Shown: one piece after another, positions 7,149 to 11,383 of the stretch
Position numbering within the stretch: the stretch's first letter is position 1
Layout of the letters: each line of letters begins with the position of its first letter
Assembly: GCA_024276595.1 (NCBI GenBank)
Contig: JAJRWW010000052.1
Location: 1-11,383, forward strand
Origin: Myxococcota bacterium
GTDB taxonomy: Bacteria > Myxococcota_A > Polyangia > HGW-17 > JAJRWW01
DNA length: 11,383 nucleotides
Direction: 5' to 3'
Program-made: the position numbers and the translations under genes
The notes under the pieces: generated by a model
Told to the model about the DNA's origin: nothing
What the model saw: only the letters and a program-made list of their open reading frames with translations
Database searches by the model: none

Positions 7149-7328
7149 GCTACAGATCTTAGTCGCCCGGGCCCATTGGATCAAATTGTCCACCCGTGCC
7201 TCTCCCGCCGCGCCTCCCCTGCCTCCCCTGCCTCTCGGGCCCACTCGAGCCCAGCGTCCTCCTCCTGGCTCCTCCCTTCGGCAGAGGGCCCTCGGCCAGG
7301 GTCAGCCCCGCCAAAGCCCCTGCAAAAG

Positions 7329-7357
7329 TTGTCAAGCGGCAGATTGGCGCCTATATT
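7329..7357 (+). promoter_or_regulatory. Near-consensus sigma-70 promoter for the AMIN-like gene
   Basis: TTGTCA at 7329-7334 (5 of 6 to TTGACA) and TATATT at 7352-7357 (5 of 6 to TATAAT) are separated by exactly 17 bases. Transcription would start near 7364, giving a leader of about 30 bases to the ATG at 7395, which has AGGTGA 4 bases upstream. The stretch is notably AT-rich compared with its surroundings. Confidence 0.7.
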
Positions 7358-7394
7358 GGTTGAATGGTTGAGGTATTTTGAGGCAGGTGAGTCA

Positions 7395-8258
7395 ATGGCG
7401 ATTCTGAGAGGTGCTGCCGTGGTCGGGCTGGGGTGGATCCTCGCGGTGGCCGACGCCCAGGGGGCTCCCGACAGAGAGCTGCCACCTGACATGGGCCCCC
7501 GCCCCAGGGGCTCCGAAGCTGGCCCACCTGGAGCCGCTGGGTCACCCCATCGCGGCGGAGCTGCCAGCCCGAGGGCACGGGCCTCGGGGGCCCGCAAGGG
7601 TCTGGCCAGGGCTCGCCGGACCCTCCTCACCAACCGTGGCGGGCAACCCGGCAGCACCACATCCGGCGCAGGCCGCCCTGCCTCCCCCACAGCCGCCCCA
7701 GGCGCCTACCACGGGGTCGTCCCCGGGCTGCCACAGAGGGTGAGGACGCATTTGCCCCCGGACCACAGGCGACGCTGCTATCTGACCTGGACCGGGTTTC
7801 AGCTCCTCCCCAACGGCTCCAGGCTCTTTCTGCAGCTCAACCGCAAGCCGTCCTTCCGAGCTCGAACCAGGGGCAGCTCACTGACCATCACTCTTTGGGG
7901 CTGTCGGGTGGCGAGCTGGAACAACACTCGTCCCCTGTTCACCCGCTACTTCCCCACCCCGGTGCGATACGCCAGGGTCCGCCTCCGCCGCAGAGCCGTC
8001 GTGATGACGGTGCTGCTGAAAAAACCCGCCCGGGCTCGGCTGCGGGTGGTGCACATGCAGGGCTGGTACTACCTGTTCGTCACCTACCGCCACACTCGGA
8101 GCGCCTGGGCGCCATCCAGCCCAGGGAACCGGCGGACCAGGCGATCCACGTCTCGTGAGGGGAGGGGCGGCCAGCGCTCCCCAGGGGGCCTCCGTCGGGC
8201 CGGGGCCGGGCGAGGTGAGCGCCGCTCGCACTCTGGCCGCCGCGGGCCCACCCCTTGA
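7395..8258 (+). CDS. Secreted protein with AMIN-like beta domain
   Basis: 287 residues. A signal peptide (about 1-23, ILRGAAVVGLGWILAVADAQG) directs export. Residues 24-125 are Pro/Gly/Arg-rich and probably disordered. Residues 127-232 form a strand-rich domain: YLTWTGFQLLPNGSRLFLQL, then SFRARTRGSSLTITLWG, NNTRPLFTRYFPTPV, a basic strand and WYYLFVTY, with cysteines at 128 and 170. The pattern of short strands (a result per strand of hydrophobic alternation, with an 'I-x-L-x-G' strand) resembles AMIN domains, which localise amidases and PilQ secretins to peptidoglycan or the septum; this is a pattern-based guess. Residues 233-287 are a basic Arg/Ser/Gly tail with no recognisable fold. The ATG at 7395 is chosen for its signal peptide and AGGTGA ribosome site; upstream the frame opens only with a TTG at 7176. 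It has its own strong promoter and diverges from the membrane-protein gene. Confidence 0.7.
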   Translation: MAILRGAAVVGLGWILAVADAQGAPDRELPPDMGPRPRGSEAGPPGAAGSPHRGGAASPRARASGARKGLARARRTLLTNRGGQPGSTTSGAGRPASPTAAPGAYHGVVPGLPQRVRTHLPPDHRRRCYLTWTGFQLLPNGSRLFLQLNRKPSFRARTRGSSLTITLWGCRVASWNNTRPLFTRYFPTPVRYARVRLRRRAVVMTVLLKKPARARLRVVHMQGWYYLFVTYRHTRSAWAPSSPGNRRTRRSTSREGRGGQRSPGGLRRAGAGRGERRSHSGRRGPTP

Positions 8259-8267
8259 TGATATAAT
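8259..8267 (+). promoter_or_regulatory. Extended -10 promoter for the lipoprotein gene
   Basis: TGATATAAT combines a perfect -10 hexamer (TATAAT, 8262-8267) with the extended TGn element directly upstream. No -35 is recognisable 17 bases further up, which extended -10 promoters can tolerate. Transcription would start near 8274, leaving a leader of about 75 bases. The element begins at the base after the AMIN-like gene's stop codon, so the two genes probably have separate promoters. Confidence 0.6.
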
Positions 8268-8348
8268 GGCCGCTGGCACAGGTTTCGCCGAGGCCCCTCG
8301 ACGCCAGGAGCGGCGGCCGAGCGCACAGTCGTATACAGGAGAGAGCTC

Positions 8349-10316
8349 ATGTGGAGATTGACATCTTTGGTGACGGTGGTCCTGGCCACCCTGGTGCTCG
8401 CAGCCTGTCCGGACAACGGCTACAAGGACCCACCAACGGGCAACGACGGCGGCTCCGACGCGCAGATAAATGATGCCGAGGTCCCCGTGGACGTGCCCGA
8501 CCTGCCAGACAGGATCATCAACGAGGAGGGACCTGACATCATCATCGAGGCGCCCCAGCCTCTCACGGTGCTCTCCGGCAGCACCGCCCAGGTCATCGCC
8601 ACCGTCACGGATGAGGACGGGGTGGACGTCTCGTCGGTGCGGGCGGTCATCCCCGGCGGCGACTCCTTCACCCTCAGCCGCTCTGGCACCCAGAACGATC
8701 AGTACGTGGGGATCATCGACATCTCCCAGATCCCCACGGCAGAGAGCGTGTTCATCTTCGTGGAGGCGGCGGATCTCCTCGGCCAGGTGAACTCCGCGGA
8801 GGTGGAGGTGAAAAGAGACAAGGGACCCACGGTGACCTTCACCTCGCCCGTGGACGGAGAGCGCTACTCTGGGTCCGTCAACCTGAGCTTCAGGGTGTCG
8901 GACACCAACGGTGTGCTGGAGACCTCAGTGCGCGCGGAGGTGGGCGGGGTCCCCCTGGACATCGTCAAGCAGTCCGAGGACACCGCCCACGGGGCAACCC
9001 CCTACTGGATCGACTTCGTGGGAGAGATTGTCTTCGACGACCCCATGTTCGACCCTCCCCTCCAGGCCACCCACCAGATAACCGTCACAGCAGAGAACAT
9101 CGCCAACAACGTCTCCTCTGAGAGCAACGTCACCTTCGTGGTGGACGACGACGGCCCCCTCATTACGGTGCTCAGCCCCCTCCCGGGCGACATCGTGGGT
9201 GGCATCATCACCATCGAGGCAGAGGTTTCGGACGAGGCCGGGGTGCTGACCAACTCCGTCCTGGCGGTCATAGGGGGGAACGCCTACGAGTTCACCGTAC
9301 CGCTGACATCTGGAGGGGGCAGCTACACCGGCTCCTTCGACACCACCTTGCTCCCATCCAACTTCGTCTTCCCTCCCATCTCCATCAGGGCCGCGGATCA
9401 GCTCAACAACGAGTCGGAGGTGGGCTTTCTGCTGGCGCTGGACAACACCCCTCCGGTCCTCTCCTTGGACCCTCCCGCCACCATGCGCATGGCAGTTGAC
9501 GAGGCCGGCGCCATCAAGTGCTCCATGCAGTTCGACCCCGTGGGCGACGCCAACCCCAACGACGGCGACACGGTGCCCCAGATCCACTTCATGAGGGTGC
9601 GCATCGAGGACCGGGGCAACGAGGCAATCGGCCTGGTACAGGAGACCCTGTCGCTCGTAAGCTACTCCACCCCACGGGTGTACTGGCTCGCTGACACAAC
9701 AAAGGCCCTGGTGGTGGACACCAACGGCGACGGCTACTGTGACGAGATCAACCAGGAGCTGGTGCCCTCCACCAACCCCCAAAACAGTGACGAGATCCTG
9801 GCGCTGTACCTGGACCCCATCGACCCCACCGGCAAGGCCGACTTCCGCTTCGACAGCCCCCTCCCCGCGGTCTGCGACATCCCTGGAGACGAGGCCGAGC
9901 CCCCGGACGAGCTGTGCGTGGGCACCAGGCCGGAGGGGATGTCCATCGCCATCTACTACACGGTGGATGAGGCGGAGCCGGCCATCTGGTCGCTGCCCCT
10001 GGTGGACACATCGGACGCGCTGTACTGCACCGGGCACCAGTTCGACAACCTGGCCGCCAACATCCCCGAGGGCTGGGTCTGCGTGGCGGCGCGCGCGGTG
10101 GACAACGCAGGGAACATCGGGGTCTCCGCACCTTTGCGTCTGTGCGTGGACTACACCCTGGACGGCTCCCCCTCCACCTGCTCCAACCCGGCGGACATGC
10201 CCGACTGTACCGGCACATGGGACCCCATCACCCAGACCGTTGACAGCTCCACCCCTTGCGCCTTCGACCCCTATACCCAGAAGTTCAGGGAGAACGAGGT
10301 GCGCCTCAGGCCGTAG
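8349..10316 (+). CDS. Ig-repeat surface lipoprotein
   Basis: 655 residues. A type II signal peptide ends in the lipobox LAAC, with lipidated C20. The next residue is P21, so an inner-membrane retention signal of the D+2 type is absent and outer-membrane localisation is plausible. An acidic linker (about 22-60) follows. Three Ig-like beta-sandwich repeats occupy about 61-155, 158-265 and 269-365. Each opens with a GPxIxxxSP-type strand and carries a V(S/T)D-x-x-GV motif followed by SV(R/L)A-x-(I/V)GG, as in bacterial Ig/cadherin-like adhesion modules. The C-terminal half (about 366-655) contains nearly a dozen cysteines and a calcium-loop-like DTNGDGYCDE at 457, with a further AVDNAGNIG strand near 580, so it is probably disulfide-bonded. 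No enzyme motif is seen. The start is supported by AGGAG 7 bases upstream. A cell-surface or adhesive role is inferred from the domains only. Confidence 0.88.
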   Translation: MWRLTSLVTVVLATLVLAACPDNGYKDPPTGNDGGSDAQINDAEVPVDVPDLPDRIINEEGPDIIIEAPQPLTVLSGSTAQVIATVTDEDGVDVSSVRAVIPGGDSFTLSRSGTQNDQYVGIIDISQIPTAESVFIFVEAADLLGQVNSAEVEVKRDKGPTVTFTSPVDGERYSGSVNLSFRVSDTNGVLETSVRAEVGGVPLDIVKQSEDTAHGATPYWIDFVGEIVFDDPMFDPPLQATHQITVTAENIANNVSSESNVTFVVDDDGPLITVLSPLPGDIVGGIITIEAEVSDEAGVLTNSVLAVIGGNAYEFTVPLTSGGGSYTGSFDTTLLPSNFVFPPISIRAADQLNNESEVGFLLALDNTPPVLSLDPPATMRMAVDEAGAIKCSMQFDPVGDANPNDGDTVPQIHFMRVRIEDRGNEAIGLVQETLSLVSYSTPRVYWLADTTKALVVDTNGDGYCDEINQELVPSTNPQNSDEILALYLDPIDPTGKADFRFDSPLPAVCDIPGDEAEPPDELCVGTRPEGMSIAIYYTVDEAEPAIWSLPLVDTSDALYCTGHQFDNLAANIPEGWVCVAARAVDNAGNIGVSAPLRLCVDYTLDGSPSTCSNPADMPDCTGTWDPITQTVDSSTPCAFDPYTQKFRENEVRLRP

Positions 10317-10373
10317 CCAGCCGGGCGGCGCACCGGGCCGTTCGCCGTCAGGGTCGGCTCCCTTGGGGTCGGC

Positions 10374-11383
10374 TCATATGGGGTAGAAGGGCTGCGCCAG
10401 GGTGGAGCCGGAGGCCGGGACCGCCGAGCCCCCGGGACCCAGCCCCCCGGAGGGCCCACCCTTCAGGGGCTTGAGCTTGATGGGGATGAAAAACAGCCGG
10501 ATGTAGCGGTTGCGCCCGATGCGCTCATAGGAGAAGAGGCCTCCCAGGAAGCTGAGCTTGAAGTCGCCGGGGCGCTTGCGCGCCACCTCCAGCAGAGGCA
10601 AGAAGATGAGCTGGTAGGTCCCCTCCACCTTGTTGTAGCTGTAGTAGGTGTTGAGGATCAGCATCTTGACCTTGTCGCCCTTTTCGAAGCGCCAAAAAAG
10701 AGGGAAGAAGATCGTCGTGCGCTTGCCCGGGCGCTTGAAGTCCCAGTACAGGGGAAAACCCACAGTGGTGGATCTCTCCGCTCCCCCGAAGTGCCACAGC
10801 AACGGAAACACCACCAGGTCCGTCTTCCTGGGGGAGGTCTTGAGATAGATGGATGGGGGAAACAGCCAGGTGGTCTCCCGCTTGTGGTACACGCGCCTGC
10901 GATAAAAGAGCGGCACCACCGCGGTGGTGCGAGCCTCATCCCAGTCCACTCGATCATAGAAGAGGGGCAGCACGAACAACGTGCGGGAGGTCACCGTGCG
11001 GCTGAACCACACCAGCGGAAAGACCACGTCGAAGCGGCTCTCCCTGTCCTTTGTGCCGTAGTAAAACGGGAGCAGCAGCGTGGTGGATCTCTTGGTCTTT
11101 GGGTGAGCAAAGCGCCAAAACATCGGGAACACCACCTGGGCCTTGCGCTCGGGAGAGCTCTCCCAGTACACCGGGCCCACGTAGCCATATCTTTTGTTGA
11201 GGGCTCGATCCCCTCCGAACCCGAAGAGCGGGGTCCACAGGTCCCAGCGCTCCGCCTTGCGGGAGTAGTGAACGAGGGGCGCCAGGGTCACCTGCAGGCG
11301 CCTCGGGCCCGTCTGGAACCAGAAGAGGGGCGCCAGGCCGCCGCCAACGACCTTTCCTCGGCGATGCCAGAACACAGGCCCGA
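10374..11383 (-). CDS. Aromatic-repeat (FPLFW) protein, N-terminus off window
   Basis: At least 336 residues are visible. The first in-frame GTG (11373-11375) is preceded by open frame (Gly-Pro) to the edge and lies inside a repeat, so the true start is outside the window. The protein is a run of short repeats of about 17-20 residues, each with an aromatic strand of the form (F/V/L)FP(L/M)(F/Y)(W/Y) followed by a charged turn and often a Thr-Thr pair. Examples are VVFPMFWRF, LLLPFYYG, VVFPLVWF, FVLPLFYD, AVVPLFYR, LVVFPLLWHF, VGFPLYWDF and IFFPLFWRF. This alternation of aromatic strands and charged turns fits a beta-barrel or beta-solenoid. The last repeats degrade, and residues about 300-336 are a Gly/Pro/Ser tail. 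No catalytic motif or named family is recognised; a membrane or surface role is a guess. It converges with the lipoprotein gene, 57 bases apart. Confidence 0.8.
   Translation of the reverse strand, partial: GPVFWHRRGKVVGGGLAPLFWFQTGPRRLQVTLAPLVHYSRKAERWDLWTPLFGFGGDRALNKRYGYVGPVYWESSPERKAQVVFPMFWRFAHPKTKRSTTLLLPFYYGTKDRESRFDVVFPLVWFSRTVTSRTLFVLPLFYDRVDWDEARTTAVVPLFYRRRVYHKRETTWLFPPSIYLKTSPRKTDLVVFPLLWHFGGAERSTTVGFPLYWDFKRPGKRTTIFFPLFWRFEKGDKVKMLILNTYYSYNKVEGTYQLIFLPLLEVARKRPGDFKLSFLGGLFSYERIGRNRYIRLFFIPIKLKPLKGGPSGGLGPGGSAVPASGSTLAQPFYPI

Noticed and set aside
6443..7162. Plus-strand open frame (239 codons) opposite the membrane protein gene
   Set aside because: Its repeats are only the antisense reading of the 24-base array; it has no membrane segment or ribosome site, whereas the minus frame has a clear transmembrane helix.
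8094..8258. Possible frameshift near the end of the AMIN-like gene
   Set aside because: The last 55 residues are basic and low complexity, and another frame reads LGAIQPREPADQAIHVS to a stop at 8158, but neither version has a recognisable domain and no homopolymer run marks an indel, so an error cannot be supported.
8925..10037. Long minus-strand open frame (370 codons) opposite the lipoprotein gene
   Set aside because: It lies wholly inside a gene with lipobox, Ig repeats and a good ribosome site; its own translation is Gly/Val/His-rich with no domain, as expected of a high-GC antisense shadow.
10351..10375. Direct repeat GGGTCGGCTC (10351-10360 and 10366-10375) between the convergent genes
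   Set aside because: Only two 10-base copies, the second overlapping a stop codon, with no inverted symmetry or known site; too little to call functional.

Overview
The window is high-GC DNA (clearly above 60% G+C by eye) with tightly packed genes. It looks like a chromosomal piece of a myxobacterium-like organism (Myxococcota, formerly Deltaproteobacteria). The lineage evidence is the content: a PilZ protein of the Myxococcus paralogous type (TIGR02266-like), a protein ending in an AgmX/PglI-type C-terminal domain, and several proteins with long Pro/Ser/Arg-rich disordered stretches. No phage, transposon, CRISPR, rRNA or tRNA genes were seen. The lineage call is an inference; no marker gene is present.

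Layout. (1) Positions 1-3018, minus strand: a three-gene cluster read as a PilT-type retraction ATPase, then an outer-membrane protein (TolB-like domain plus predicted beta-barrel), then a PilZ-domain protein that runs off the left edge. The ATPase and outer-membrane genes are 4 bases apart, and the second gene's ribosome binding site overlaps the first gene's stop codon. (2) Positions 3019-3227: a divergent intergenic region with a perfect 13-base palindrome. (3) Positions 3228-5725, plus strand: a zinc-ribbon/transmembrane/AgmX-type protein, then a double-receiver response regulator whose second receiver looks degenerate. (4) Positions 5778-7148, minus: a single-pass membrane protein with a disordered, tandem-repeat-coded cytoplasmic half. 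(5) Positions 7149-7394: a divergent intergenic region with a near-consensus sigma-70 promoter for the rightward gene. (6) Positions 7395-8258, plus: a secreted protein with an AMIN-like beta domain. (7) Positions 8349-10316, plus: a lipoprotein with three Ig-like repeats, preceded by an extended -10 promoter. (8) Positions 10374 to the right edge, minus: the C-terminal part of a protein built from short aromatic FPLFW-type repeats.

How the parts may work together. The theme is the cell envelope and surface machinery: a pilus-type motor, a c-di-GMP-type (PilZ) adaptor, an outer-membrane barrel, an inner-membrane-to-periplasm linker with a TonB-like tail, and a two-component-like regulator, followed by further envelope proteins. 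A motility, secretion or envelope-signalling role is a reasonable inference from this grouping. No pilin, PilB, PilC or secretin gene lies in the window, so a complete machine cannot be claimed. No system here can be declared new from sequence alone. The most interesting points are the charge-swapped second receiver, the GltJ/AgmX-like architecture beside a PilT gene, the ATPase/outer-membrane gene coupling, and the aromatic repeat protein.
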